From the NCBI GenBank assembly GCA_903813345.2, contig CAIIXF020000005.1, positions 33,173,375 to 33,237,374 of the forward strand: 64,000 bases of DNA, in the 5' to 3' direction. The position numbers and the translations under genes are program-made. Position 1 is the stretch's first letter; each line of letters opens with the position of its first letter. The notes under the pieces are model-generated. The model had not been told where the DNA came from, searched no databases, and saw nothing but the letters and a program-made list of their open reading frames with translations. This stretch comes from Owenia fusiformis (taxonomy: Eukaryota > Annelida > Polychaeta > Sabellida > Oweniidae). Of the stretch, positions 43,781-53,741 are shown one piece after another.

Positions 43781-44401
43781 AGAAAATGTGTATATTAACA
43801 ACCCAAGAAGCACCAGAGAGTTAAAACAAGAGATAAGATGGTAAATAAGACCCATTACACAAGACATACGTGAGTGGGTGTCAGAAAACTTCACCAGTTG
43901 CATTCAAGTTTGCCTCCAAAGACAAGAATAGCCATAAAATGGTGACCATTTGCAATAGACCAATGAATCTTAGTAGAATGAAAAAAAAATTAAACAAAGT
44001 TAAGTTGTGCAAAATATGACTTCAAACTCTTACTGGATGATTCAACTATTAAGATTTATTTGAGTTACCTTTTTTGGCTCACCCTGTAGTAACTTAGCAA
44101 CAAGGTTATGTACCTGAGGTAGTATCACCAGTTAGAAACTTAATACAGAGTAAAAGATTTAGATAACAACTTGTTTGAGAATGGAAAAGGTATATAATAA
44201 TTAGATGATTGCGAAAGAATGCAGTTAGACCAAACACTAACTTGTAAAATGCCTGTAACTTTTTCCAATTTGTGAGTAGAACCATGATACTTGGCAAATC
44301 AATGTATCTTTGGATAAGCTTTAAAATGATATGACATATACTATACTTATACATCATTAATGGCAGAGAAGAGGAAAAAAATTGCAAGTAAATTTGACAA
44401 A
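43780..44401. repeat. Dispersed duplication, copy 2: empty site of the hAT insertion
   Basis: AGAAAATGTGTATATTAACA runs uninterrupted here (single ATATTAAC at 43792-43799), whereas at 33287-36874 the same sequence is split by the hAT element with ATATTAAC duplicated. Similarity continues to AAATTTGACAA at 44401. The left half of the CAGGGTG MITE is absent. Confidence 0.85.
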
Positions 44402-44560
44402 ACCAATTTCCCTTTTTGAAGTAAATGGGGGCCTGCCAATGATTAAAGTCCATTTCACGAGTCTATTAACCTCAGTAAAAGCTAAAACATAAGATATCAA
44501 AAGACCTGTATGCAATAATATTTGGAAAACTGCATTCAAATTGTACATAAATGACATTAC
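44401..44560 (-). repeat. Left copy of a repeat flanking the Ngaro element
   Basis: The minus strand reads GTCATTTATGTACAATTT..., then a TTTAG and ...TTTACTGAGGTTAATAG...GTGAAATGGACT. The same order is found on the plus strand at 48840-48960 (...TTTACTGAGGTAAATAG...). The two copies therefore face away from the retrotransposon on both sides. The segment TEVNRLVKWT is encoded in both; no family is recognised. Confidence 0.6.
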
Positions 44561-44630
44561 TATATTTCAGATTATTTCTTTTTTGTGCAATAATCCTGTT
44601 GTTTAAGTAGGTTCAGCCATGTTATTTTTT

Positions 44631-44776
44631 ATAAAAATAAGACTGCAAGTTTTATTTGATTTTAAATAGGATATTTGTTATTGTTCATTGATGTAAGGGG
44701 CATGCTGTCTGCTGATTTGTTAATGTTTAAGCCATGTGCACAGCAGCCATAGTTTTTAAGTTTAGCAGAAATTGCT
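44631..44776 (+). repeat. Ngaro A1 split repeat
   Basis: Starts ATAAAAATAAGACTGCAAG and ends AGCAGAAATTGCT. It matches A2 (48439-48584) over 146 bases with one change (GTGCACAGC against GTGCATAGC). Confidence 0.9.
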
Positions 44777-44850
44777 AAAGTGTGCTTACAATCCCAAAAA
44801 TTGAACATTTTGTACACATTGATTGACAATTCTATATATACCAGATAAAG

Positions 44851-45700
44851 ATGGGAGGTAGCACCAAGAAAACAAGGAAAAATAGGCAAAAGGACGTTGA
44901 AAAATTGCCAAAATGGGATTTAGAATCGGAATCAGAAATAGAAAAAGGTCAAACTCAAAAGAAATTAGACCTCACCAAAGAAAGAGATGCCTTACTAGAA
45001 CAAAGAGAACTATTATTACTAGAAAAAGAGATAAAACAATTAAAAACATAATCACAAGCTATCCGAGGCCGATGAGGAAAAGGCATTTACAAAAGGACCT
45101 TCGACTAAAACTACAATGAAGGACTTGCAAAAAGACAGCCAGTTGAACGATCTCATCTCCAATATGTTTGAAAGACCGGAGACATTGGCCCAGAATGACA
45201 ACTCTGGCGCTGGTGCACGTGATGTTGGCATGAAAGAGACACCGCATGAGCCGACTAAGGGTAAGCCTTTATTGATTCCTGATTTCGTGACCAAATCATA
45301 CCGTGCGGAGCCTGAAGTGCCATTATTCAAAGCTGGTTCTGGTGTACTCGCATGGCAGCCATCAAAAAACCCTAAGATCTCTGTCGAGAAAGTGACAGTG
45401 GCACAGTGGACAGCTGCTAATGGCCGAATTATGAAAAAACTGTTAAAAGATGGAATATCATATGAAACATTGATGGACTATATTGAATATACAACAAAGG
45501 TTGGAGATTATTTACAACAATATACTGTTAGCTCGGTCATGATCTTGGATGACGTCCACCGTAGATACGTAGCGGAAGAAAATGTCGCATGGAGTGATGT
45601 TAACAAACATTTCAAAGATCATTACCTCGTATCCATTCAAGAACCATCACGTGTGAAATCAGGTTGGAGCAAATTTCGTAACCGGCCCACTCAGCAGTAA
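44851..45700 (+). CDS. Ngaro Gag-like protein, one frameshift
   Basis: ATG 44851 (AAAGATGGGAGG) opens MGGSTKKTRKNRQKDVEKLP and a coiled coil rich in Glu/Leu/Arg (RDALLEQRELLLLEKEIKQL). The frame stops at 45051, but the coding signal continues in the +2 frame from about 45045 (NHKLSEADEEKAFTKGPS) through KDLQKDSQLNDLISNMFERP and SAVAQW-like TVAQWTAANGRIMKKLLKDG to KFRNRPTQQ and TAA at 45698-45700. The shift is in a run of A. The length of about 280 residues fits Gag of DIRS-like elements; no zinc knuckle is present. Gag is expected to form cytoplasmic particles. The RT frame overlaps the end, so RT may be made by frameshifting. Confidence 0.7.
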
Positions 45701-47297
45701 ACTAGATGTATGGGAACAAGAACTTCGGAATGATATTGATCGCGAATACATATTACAGGGCATAAGGGATGGATTTAAAATAATTGATGATTTCTCAACA
45801 GTGAAGGATGTTTTTGTGCGCAATAACAAATCGGTGGAGCAATACAAAGAACTAGTAGAAAAACAAATTTTACGTGAAATAAAGGATGGCGCTTATGTCT
45901 GTGTGTCTAGCAAGCCAAAAATAGTTAGTGCACTTGGAGCAATATTAAAAAATGATGGAAGTTCAGTGAAATTAATTCATGATGGGAGTCGGCCTGAGAA
46001 TTTTAGCATGAATAGTTATGTTTCTCATGATCCATTTGTTTATGAAACCATTGATAGTGCATTAAAATTAATACCAGTGAATGGATACATTGCGAAGGTA
46101 GACCTTCGGGCAGCATATAGAAGTGTAAGCATTCACGACTCGTGCTATGATATTTCAGGTCTACAGTGGACTTTCTCAGGTCATAAAGAACCAACATATT
46201 TACTTGATACTCGTATGATGTTTGGAAGTTCAAAAGCTCCATATATATTCACTAAGTTATCAAACTCTGTGACAAGGATGATGAAACGCAGGGGTTTTTC
46301 TGTTATATCTTACTTAGATGATTTCTTAGTGACTGGTAACTCCAAAGAGGAGTGTGGAAAAGGATACACTGAATTGATTAACTTACTCCAAAATCTTGGT
46401 TTCAGTATAAGTTGGGAAAAAGTAGTCCGACCATGCCAGGAACTTACTTATTTGGGAGTGCAGATTAACAGTAAACAACGTACACTAAGCTTACCATCTG
46501 AGAAAGTATCTAACCTTCATATGCCATTGACAAAATGGATTAATAAAAAATCTGCTACAAAACTTGAGCTGCAAAAATTGATAGGGAAATTGAACTGGGC
46601 GGCAAAGGTGATACGTGGAGGCCGTACATTCCTCCGGCGCATAATCAACCTGATGTGTTCAATTAAAAGCAGAAACTATCACACAAGATTAAACAAGCAA
46701 GCATGCGCAGATATACAATGGTGGAAGGATTGCATTACTTTATATGAACAATCCAAAGACGCTGTTCCATTTATTGAGGATATTCCTCCCAATGGAATTT
46801 TTACAAGTGACTCATGCCTTGCTGGTGCTGGTGCGGCATATGCAAATGACTGGTTTTATGTTAATTGGTCTGCAGATTATCCTTCAGTGGCTGATTTACA
46901 CATAAATGAGAAGGAACTTATAACTGTAGTCCTAGCAGCAAAACGCTGGGCTACATACTGGCGAGACACTCATATAGTAGTTTATACAGATAATATAGCT
47001 ACAATGTTTCAAATTAATAAAGGAACCAGCAAGAACAAAACTGTCATGGAATGGCTCCGCACATTGTTTTGGCTATCAGTTCAATATAACTTTCATATTA
47101 CTGCTCGCTACATTAATACAAAAGCTAACTTTGTCAGTGATATTATAAGCAGATTGACAGAGAAAAACTGTTTAAATAGCTTATGTAAAGTAGTTAAGGT
47201 GCCTCTATATTATAACATATATAACAAAGAACTTTTTTTTAATTTGTATGGGCATATGTCTTATTCTGCTCATAATATTGTATTGCAGGTTTGTTAA
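45656..47297 (+). CDS. Ngaro reverse transcriptase-RNase H
   Basis: The frame is open from 45656 and overlaps Gag by 45 bases in the +1 frame. It begins with VTGPLSSKLDVWEQELRNDI and IDREYILQGIRDGF, typical of DIRS-group Pol. RT motifs are IHDGSRPENFSMNSY, KVDLRAAYRSV (motif A Asp), MMFGSSKAPYIFTKLSNSV (motif B) and ISYLDDFLVTG (motif C, YLDD). RNase H acidic residues are seen in FTSDSCLAGAGAAY, HINEKELITVV, VVYTDNIATMF and ANFVSDIISR. No internal stop or shift is present across about 545 codons, so this enzyme looks intact. No ATG is near the start (GTG at 45801 is the first near-cognate candidate), consistent with frameshift expression. It ends TAA at 47295-47297, overlapping the recombinase frame by 7 bases. 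Confidence 0.88.
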
Positions 47298-48292
47298 GTG
47301 AGTGGAATGACCTTATTAAAGAGACTTCTGGGTATAGACAGGCAGCATATGCAGATTCAACTAAGAAAACATATGAATCAATGCGATTGGCCTATTTGAG
47401 GTTCTGTACTTATTTTAATTTAGTTCCTGTGCCAGCTACACAAATGACTATTGTGGCATATGACATTTCTGGCTCGAACACTTAATCCTACAAGCATTCC
47501 TGGTTATATGAACATGGTAAGGATTATGCATGAATGTGTAGGGATAGCTAACCCTTTATTCAATTTTGATTACAAGACAGTGTTAAAAGGGATAAAAAGA
47601 ACACATGGCAAGCCTCCAAAACAAAAGCTTCCAATCACACCAAAATTACTACACCAAAATTACTAAATTACTACTTTAGTGTTCTTACAACATCCAATCT
47701 TGACACTGCTTTTTGGGCAGCCTGCTTAGTAGCATTCTACACATTTATGAGAAAATCTACCTTAATACCTAAGTGTATTAAAACAGCATGTGAGAAAACA
47801 TTGTTGATATCAGATGTGAATTTTAAGTCTGAGCATGAGATACTACTTACTGTTAGGCATTCAAAAACTATTCAGTTTGGTCAGAAAGTTCTTCAAATTC
47901 CACTTTGTGGATTGGCTGATTGTCAGGTTAATTTAGATCCTGTGGCTGCTATCAAGAATATGTTAAGCAGGATACCTGGTGGGAGTGGACAGTGTCCATT
48001 GTTCTCCTTTGTAGGGGAAAATGATAGAATCACAAGTTTAACATATAATTTGTTTGTAGGGCGCTTGAAAGAGTGCCTTGATAAGGTTGGTATAGACAGC
48101 AAATTGTACAGTGGCCATTCGTTTCGTAGAGGAGGTTGCTCATTTGCCTTCTCCCTCGGGATTCCAGTTGCATTGATCAAACTGAGAGGAGACTGGGCAT
48201 CCAACTGCTATGAACGTTATGTCACAATACAGGAAGAGATGAATGTGAAGGTTTCTAAAGCTCTCTTGTTAGGAGCTTCAATTGTAGAGTAA
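47291..48292 (+). pseudogene. Ngaro tyrosine recombinase, two frameshifts
   Basis: It begins LLSEWNDLIKETSGYRQAAY with the N-terminal SAM-like domain (STKKTYESMRLAYLRFC). A frameshift near 47460 leads to FLARTLNPTSIPGYMNMVRI. A 14-base direct duplication (ACACCAAAATTACT, 47637-47650 and 47651-47664) shifts frame again into LDTAFWAACLVAFYTFMRKS. Catalytic residues are present: Arg in FMRKS, Lys in RHSKT, HxxR in GHSFRRGG, and Tyr in NCYERYV. The end is TAA at 48290-48292. The enzyme would insert the circular cDNA by site-specific recombination. The lesions are few, and the 14-base repeat explains one exactly. Confidence 0.85.
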
Positions 48293-48310
48293 TGTTTGGG
48301 GATATCAATT

Positions 48311-48438
48311 GGCGAAATGTATGATACTTTGTACATGTATCTTTACTTTGATCACATTTAAAATAAATGTTTGAGATTATCCCCCAACATTGAGTTTGTA
48401 GATATATTTGGATTAACGAGTAATTCCATCTGTTTAAT
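48311..48438 (+). repeat. Ngaro B1 split repeat
   Basis: Runs from GGCGAAATGTATGATAC to CATCTGTTTAAT, directly before A2. It matches B2 except for one base and four extra bases in the GTAGATATATTTGG part. Confidence 0.9.
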
Positions 48439-48584
48439 ATAAAAATAAGACTGCAAGTTTTATTTGATTTTAAATAGGATATTTGTTATTGTTCATTGAT
48501 GTAAGGGGCATGCTGTCTGCTGATTTGTTAATGTTTAAGCCATGTGCATAGCAGCCATAGTTTTTAAGTTTAGCAGAAATTGCT
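48439..48584 (+). repeat. Ngaro A2 split repeat
   Basis: Second A copy, directly after B1; one base differs from A1. Confidence 0.9.
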
Positions 48585-48633
48585 CCCACCCGCCCACTCC
48601 TATGTGATGTATAATACAAGATTGTATAAGGGT

Positions 48634-48757
48634 GGCGAAATGTATGATACTTTGTACATGTATCTTTACTTTGATCACATTTAAAATAAATGTTTGAGAT
48701 TATCCCCCAACATTGTGTTTGTATATTTGGATTAACGAGTAATTCCATCTGTTTAAT
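48634..48757 (+). repeat. Ngaro B2 split repeat, right element end
   Basis: Second B copy, ending CATCTGTTTAAT; unrelated sequence (TCAAAAATAATATGG) follows, marking the right end. Confidence 0.88.
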
Positions 48758-48839
48758 TCAAAAATAATATGGCAGAGACACATCAAAATATAAGAGGCCA
48801 TACATTCTATTAGCCCAACCAGAAGCAATCCAAGATATA

Positions 48840-48960
48840 CAAGTGTCATTTATGTACAATTTCCCATATATCATTGCACAGTGGTATTTTGATTTCTTAT
48901 TTTTTTTAGATTTTACTGAGGTAAATAGGCTAGTGAAATGGACTATAGATCACTGGTCAA
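48840..48960 (+). repeat. Right copy of the repeat flanking the Ngaro element
   Basis: Plus-strand counterpart of 44401-44560: GTCATTTATGTACAATTT, then TTTTTTTTAG and TTTTACTGAGGTAAATAG with GTGAAATGGACT. It borders the P2RX7_C exon. Confidence 0.6.
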
Positions 48961-48986
48961 ATGGGCCAGGGATGGTGATGAGTAGT

Positions 48987-50297
48987 CTACTCATCATACT
49001 GCTGGAATCCAGTAAACACTTTTGTACGCTCTGGTTGTGGGAACTTGTTCCCAATGCGTGTGACGACACAAGCTGGGATAATTATCCGCACATGTTCGCC
49101 AAGATATCCATGAATCCACTGCTGGAATTGCCTGTATGCGATGTGACGTATCTTTTTATGGTATGGACCATCATAGCCGTTTGGGTATTGTGACTTGTAT
49201 CGTCCCCAAGCTGTCTCCAGTGTGTCTTCATTCAAACAAACAGGATCAAAACCTGGATGAACTGTTATACATGATACTGTCTTGCTTAAAACCACCACAT
49301 CCTCTGTCACTGGTGTCTGTGTCTGTATATGCCTCGAAGTTCCAGATGTCTGAGCCATCTTCTCCAGCTTATCTTGCATGGTATCACTTTCTGTACAGCA
49401 CTCTTGTTCAATGACTTTAGGTAAGACTGCATTTCATGCCACACCCTTGCACGTGGAATTATATAAAGTATAGAGAAATTCAATATTATACTAGTAATAC
49501 TTGTGCGTTCTGATCCAGAAGCTAACAAGGGGGGGGGGCGTACATTTCAAGTCAGAAAAGTAATGCCCAAAATGGCCACTTATTGAGGCCCTACAAAATT
49601 TTTGCACTCAAAATATTTACCCCCATATTTTGACCCACCTCCACCCCACGCCCTTGATTAGCCAGTGTGAAGGGGCAGATAGTGCTGGGGGAATCAGAGA
49701 GCAAGAACAGAGGGGCACCAGAAATTTATTCAAAAACTATGAGTAAGTAAGTTACAAAATGTACTGAGTCACACGGACTAAGCAAATAGTTAACTACAGC
49801 TTCTTTCTGTAACCTATACACAACATTATTATCGCACAGTCTGCATAATGATAGACAGATGGTCGTATCAGTGTATTGAGACTAGAAGTCATGCACATTC
49901 CACAGCTAGCCTAGCATCTACACTTGCCTTTGGCAGAGCTTTTCCCCAGCTTTTTCCTGATATTGGAACAGTGAGAATCGATCTTTTCTGAGGTTAGTTT
50001 TCTAAGTTTTATACATTTTATTTTATGATTATTTGATTAAAAGATACAAGATGCATAGTTTAACTCACCAGTCATCCAAATTACACCTATAGTTTGGATC
50101 ATTTTCTGGTAAACCAGCGGGAGGGACATAGTTTTCCGAAGATGGAGGGACATAGTTTTCCGAAGATGGAGGGACATAGTTTTCCGAAGCTGGAGGGTCG
50201 AACTGATAGGGCTACACTTGGACCACCTCTCGCACGTTTGACACAAAACTAGGTACATCATCATCTGATTCATCGTGGTCCCAACTAATCGGACTAC
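48987..50297 (-). pseudogene. P2RX7_C-type (P2X7 intracellular domain) protein, decayed
   Basis: Two minus-strand exons are visible. 50068-50297 (donor TG|GTGAGT) has SPISWDHDESDDDVPSFVSN, a TAG within VQV-PYQF, three 24-bp repeats coding SSENYVPP, and a Trp codon at its end. 48987 to about 49450 has a Cys-rich stretch with two indels (CGMKC, then KVIEQECCTE), then CITVHPGFDPVCLNEDTLET, GPYHKKIRHIAYRQFQQWIH and VRIIIPACVVTRIGNKFPQP, ending YDE and TAG. The Cys cluster, HPGFDxVCLN, FRHxAYRQF and VIPxCVVxRIRxxFP motifs are those of the zinc-binding P2X7 C-terminal domain. In invertebrates this occurs as stand-alone proteins of unclear role. The acceptor of the second exon is lost. The combined lesions indicate a pseudogene. 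Confidence 0.7.
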
Positions 50298-50400
50298 CTT
50301 AAAATTGTATCTTATCGATAGCTTTTCAAACAGATTTTGAGTCAAAACAAGCCTACCAGTTCCAGAAAATCCAACTAAAATTCGTAATCATTCTTCTGCT

Positions 50401-50660
50401 AATTTAGCCCCTAAACAAATTGATGATTATTTGAAAACTGAAATTGATGCCAATAGAGTGAGCAGTACACATTGCGATATACCGTTGCCGCTATTCATTT
50501 CCGTTTGGGGATTATAAAGAAGAAAGAACCGGGCAAGTTTAGAGTAATTCATGATTTAAGTTTTCCAAAGCGTTCATAGGTAAATGATGGGATTTTGTCA
50601 CGAGATTCATGTATTTTTTGTCAATCAATTGATAATGTTATGGAAGGTGGCCACAAGAGA
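50401..50660 (+). pseudogene. DIRS-like reverse transcriptase fragment
   Basis: LAPKQIDDYLKTEIDANR is followed, after a frame change, by RLGIIKKKEPGKFRVIHDLS, a TAG, then VNDGILSRDS and SIDNVMEG. The KKEPGKFRVIHDLSFP...VNDGI order is the RT finger start of DIRS/Ngaro-type Pol and is distinct from the 44.6 kb copy. Only this short piece survives. Confidence 0.55.
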
Positions 50661-50989
50661 GAAGTCGCTGATGCAAAAAAGAAATGGCCTGATCTTAAAC
50701 AATACGCCAAAGAAAAAAAGCAATGGAGTCCAATGAGAAATGAAAAAAGGGGAGATGTAGTAATAAAAAATTACGAGATAAAGAATATTGTAAGCTTACA
50801 TGTACTGTAAGCTTACATGTACTGTAAGCTTAGGTCTATTGCGTTTTGCTTCAAAGAATTATCAATATTGTTGATTGTATATCTTCAAGCCTGTGGTTCA
50901 TCTAGTTTTGGTTTAGAAGTGAGACATCCAGATGTAACAGAGCTCACAGAGAACGACAGCGTCCAAGCTAAAAGATTTCAGGTCTTACA

Positions 50990-51292
50990 ATGGCTAGATA
51001 CCATTCCAGGGAGAGAGGGAGGAAGCGATCAAGATCCAGGCCCTGCCCACAGGAGAGAAATCGCAACAGAAGTCCTCCACAGAAGAGAGAGTACGTCAGA
51101 GATCCACAGCAAAAGGATTATTATCCCAAAAGCGCCTCCTGGCCGAGGGATTATCATACTCATACTCCTCACACCGCCAGGATGATCTCCCTCAGAACTA
51201 CTCACACCACAAAGACATTCATAACCAGATCGTTAGACTGCATTGCATTGTTAGGGCTCTGGCGTATTTGGCCAAGTGTGGAATACTGTTGA
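50990..51292 (+). other. Arg/Ser-rich ORF of 100 codons, uncertain
   Basis: ATG 50990 gives MARYHSRERGRKRSRSRPCP, QERNRNRSPPQKREYVRDP and a His/Thr-rich tail. RS-rich composition occurs in splicing factors and in the Gag tails of DIRS-like elements. The nearby RT scrap favours a retroelement origin. The upstream frame (VRHPDVTELTENDSVQAKRF) may belong to the same remnant. Confidence 0.3.
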
Positions 51293-51392
51293 TATGTGCT
51301 TCACTGTAAGTTAGAGACCAGAACCTGCAGTATCAGATAAATAGCTTTTCATATGCTTAAGACTTCTACCACATTTGATATTGCATGATGGA

Positions 51393-51408
51393 CCCCCCCC
51401 CCCCCCCC
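51393..51408 (+). repeat. Poly(C) tract, 16 C
   Basis: Sixteen consecutive C after GATGGA. Confidence 0.9.
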
Positions 51409-51576
51409 ATAACCAATGAAAATATGAACATGATGATAGAGGAAGAAAATAGCCTTAAAATGCTTCTAGCTCAATTTTGAAGGAAGTTACATACATTTTT
51501 GTAAATTCAAAACAAATCTTACACGTTTTTTAATGATCTGATTATGTAATATATTAGTATTTTTCATTTTTTGAAT

Positions 51577-51625
51577 ACCCAGCGAGGAGGATTTACTACC
51601 CGGTGCCCGGTTTTTCTACAAACCC
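51577..51625. repeat. Solo end of the GGGTTTGT element family
   Basis: On the minus strand, GGGTTTGTAGAAAAACCGGG, then a GGGTAGTAAATCCTC part and CGCTGGGT. It follows the same order as the TIR of 5088-6011 (GGGTTTGTGTA, CCGG, CCGGGTA, CCTAGCAGGGT). The other end is not found nearby. Confidence 0.5.
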
Positions 51626-51639
51626 CCTTTCTAAGTGAA

Positions 51640-52563
51640 ATAATACTCCATTCCCCATTCTGGGCAGTGTGTATGTCTACATTTTTGGGTGGGGGTCCAA
51701 GTCACGAATCTCCTTACCAAGGATGTCCTATATTTGCTCTGCAGGAGCCTGATTGGATGACTTTTGTGCCCATGGTAGCTGGTCCACATTGCCTGCCTTG
51801 AGGTAATCCAACACAATGCCACTAGCATGTGCAACAGTATGATCATTCTGCAGGTGTATGTTGCCCAAAAACAATTTGTTTGCATGTGGTACTTGATGGA
51901 GGTCCAAAAGGTCAAATTGCTCTGAAATTATGTTTGGGAATCATCAAGGGGGTGCAACTTCTGTAGTACTGCTCCAAATAACCTCTGTAATACTGCTCAA
52001 AATAACCTCTGTAATACTGCTCCAAAAATAAGTAGGGCAGCCTTCATGCAATACCACATCAGTAAGTGTCCTTATTGTCTCTTTCCCTTGGTCTACGACA
52101 GAAACGAACACTATTATCAACTTTGTGGAGGACACATCTTTTTTCATCACATGCTGTCATATGACACCAAAGATTAGGTCCAACATTTTGGTGCCTTTGA
52201 AAAAACCTTTCTTTGTTATAATCAGTCAGCTGTAGTCTCTTTAAAAGCCTTGCATCCGTTATAAAGAAATCGCTGGTTGTATATAGCTCTGAAACACGGG
52301 TTTCGAGGGGAGGCAGACATTCATCTCTTAGACTACTGGTTGACTTAAAGCGATTTTGATGACATTACTGCTGGGTGGTGGTCTTTTCTTGAATTTTTCT
52401 CTCTAGGGCTACTATTTCTGTGCCATGGAGTCACATTCCTGTGCCTTTGGTACCACTGCAGAATTTTAGAGACTGTTCCTGACACACCCCTTAGGGTCCT
52501 GGTTTTGCAGTTTGTTTCATGCCAGAGATCGCCATCCCTATGACCTGCCTTGCTCGTTTTCAC
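51640..52563 (-). pseudogene. Tc1/mariner transposase relic
   Basis: Minus-strand pieces in Tc1 order are present in different frames. The HTH part is GVSGTVSKILQWYQRHRNV (about 52345-52563). CVLHKVDNSVRFCRRPRERD (about 52080-52140) corresponds to the hKVDGRVrvwRRpGER segment. LQNDHTVAHASGIVLDYLKA...LPWAQKSSNQAP (about 51710-51860) corresponds to the DNA(R)PHxA...LPWPaxSPDLnP block. The catalytic DxE residues are mutated (ND for DN; NQ for DL). It is old and inactive. Confidence 0.65.
51958..52030. repeat. 23-bp tandem repeat in the Tc1 relic
   Basis: Three copies of TGTAATACTGCTCCAAATAACCTC-type units, one with CAAAATAACC. It sits where the transposase relic reads LEQYYRGYFEQYYRGY. Confidence 0.75.
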
Positions 52564-52982
52564 TTATTCTATGGGGCATGCCTTCTTAAAGTTCTTCCAG
52601 CTCTAAATTAGATTTTTATCAAATGTGCACAATGATTACAACTAAGATTTGGATGCCTCTTTCAAATTACCAATATCATGAGGTCATTGGGTCACCTCTG
52701 TGAATACAAGGTTAATCAAGCATGAATGTTTGAATTTTTCATACCAATCAGTTTTATATGCAAAACTGATGAGGGAATGAGGACATGTTGCAAATTTTCA
52801 ACAAAATGCTATCATTTTGGAGAAATTCCATCAAACAATTCATATCTATAAAATATTCCATATTTATGAGCAACAGTGTAATGAAGAGTTTCTGGGCAAA
52901 TAATTTTTTAAAGAATATGATCGGTCCAAAAATATTAAATGGGGCTATGGGATGGTAACCATGGTGATAAAGAGATGGCCAG

Positions 52983-52990
52983 TATATAAG
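52983..52990 (+). promoter_or_regulatory. TATA box (TATATAAG)
   Basis: TATATAAG sits 93 bases upstream of the ATG at 53076; a start site about 30 bases on would leave a short 5' UTR with no earlier ATG problem in view. Confidence 0.4.
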
Positions 52991-53075
52991 TCAGAGTAAG
53001 TACTGTGTTAAAACAGAAAACACATACAACTGAATAAGTAAACATTGTTGATAAAGTGCTCACACACGTAAAAAC

Positions 53076-53375
53076 ATGGCAAGTGCTAGTGCAGTGAAAA
53101 CAGAGATGCGTAGTTCATGCTCTACATGCACTGTAAATACTGCAAGGTGTGAATGTGAAAAGGAATGTAAGGCTACAACCATTCCAGGACCTCACTATAC
53201 TAGTGTTGAGGTACCTAACATGGCTAATGAAGCTCATTACCTCAGAGAGCAAACGGTATATTTGCTGAGAGAATCCCATTTAAAAAGTAGTGCAGCACAT
53301 GGGGCTGCCAAGATTTATGCTATTATGTGGAAGGTCATGGTACCGGACTATATGTCCTCAGTTAGAAAGTGCTGA
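53076..53375 (+). CDS. Hypothetical 99-residue Cys-containing protein
   Basis: ATG 53076 (AAAACATGGCAAG, good context) opens MASASAVKTEMRSSCSTCTV, then CECEKECKATTIPGPHY and HYLREQTVYLLRESHLKSSA, to TGA at 53373-53375. Seven Cys lie in the first third (C-x2-C, C-x-C-x3-C) and could bind metal. It has a TATA box upstream but no recognised family. It could be exon 1 of a longer gene, since a stop is reached without a clear donor. It sits between the Tc1 relic and a hAT MITE. Confidence 0.35.
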   Translation: MASASAVKTEMRSSCSTCTVNTARCECEKECKATTIPGPHYTSVEVPNMANEAHYLREQTVYLLRESHLKSSAAHGAAKIYAIMWKVMVPDYMSSVRKC

Positions 53376-53741
53376 CTTGTACCTTCACGGATACTCGTGA
53401 TCACTCCCTAAGGGTAATTAATTTTTCAGAATAAAACAGGTCACCAGAAAAGAGCAGTATGAGAATAGAAAAGAGCAGTATGAGAATAGAAAAGCTGAAT
53501 GTGCACAAATAGTATGTAAATAAGAACCATAGAGGCATGTTGCTTTTGTGTTTCCATGTATTCCAAGAGATTATACAATTAAAAAGGCAAGGATGTATAT
53601 ATAATATATAATTATAGTGTTCTGTATTGAAAGAAATCACTGGAAGTAACTGATTCTGTTGATATAACCAGCCGAGTCGGATTGATCACTATGATCAGGC
53701 GTACTTGAAATAAGTCTACCCCGTAGTGACCATATTATTAC

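Larger units (their letters stand above)
44631..48757 (+). mobile_element. Ngaro-like tyrosine-recombinase retrotransposon with split direct repeats
   Basis: The layout is A1 (44631-44776), coding region, B1 (48311-48438), A2 (48439-48584), 49-bp spacer and B2 (48634-48757). A1 and A2 (146 bp each) differ at one base; B1 and B2 differ by one base and a 4-nt indel. The A1...B1-A2-B2 split repeat, RT/RNase H plus tyrosine recombinase, and no methyltransferase between them are features of Ngaro elements rather than DIRS1 (inverted repeats). Near-identical repeats point to a recent insertion, though the ORFs contain three frameshifts. Confidence 0.88.

Noticed and set aside
44631-48757. LTR retrotransposon or DIRS1-type element
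   Set aside because: Repeats are split direct (A1...B1-A2-B2), there is no integrase or protease, and a tyrosine recombinase is present without a methyltransferase.
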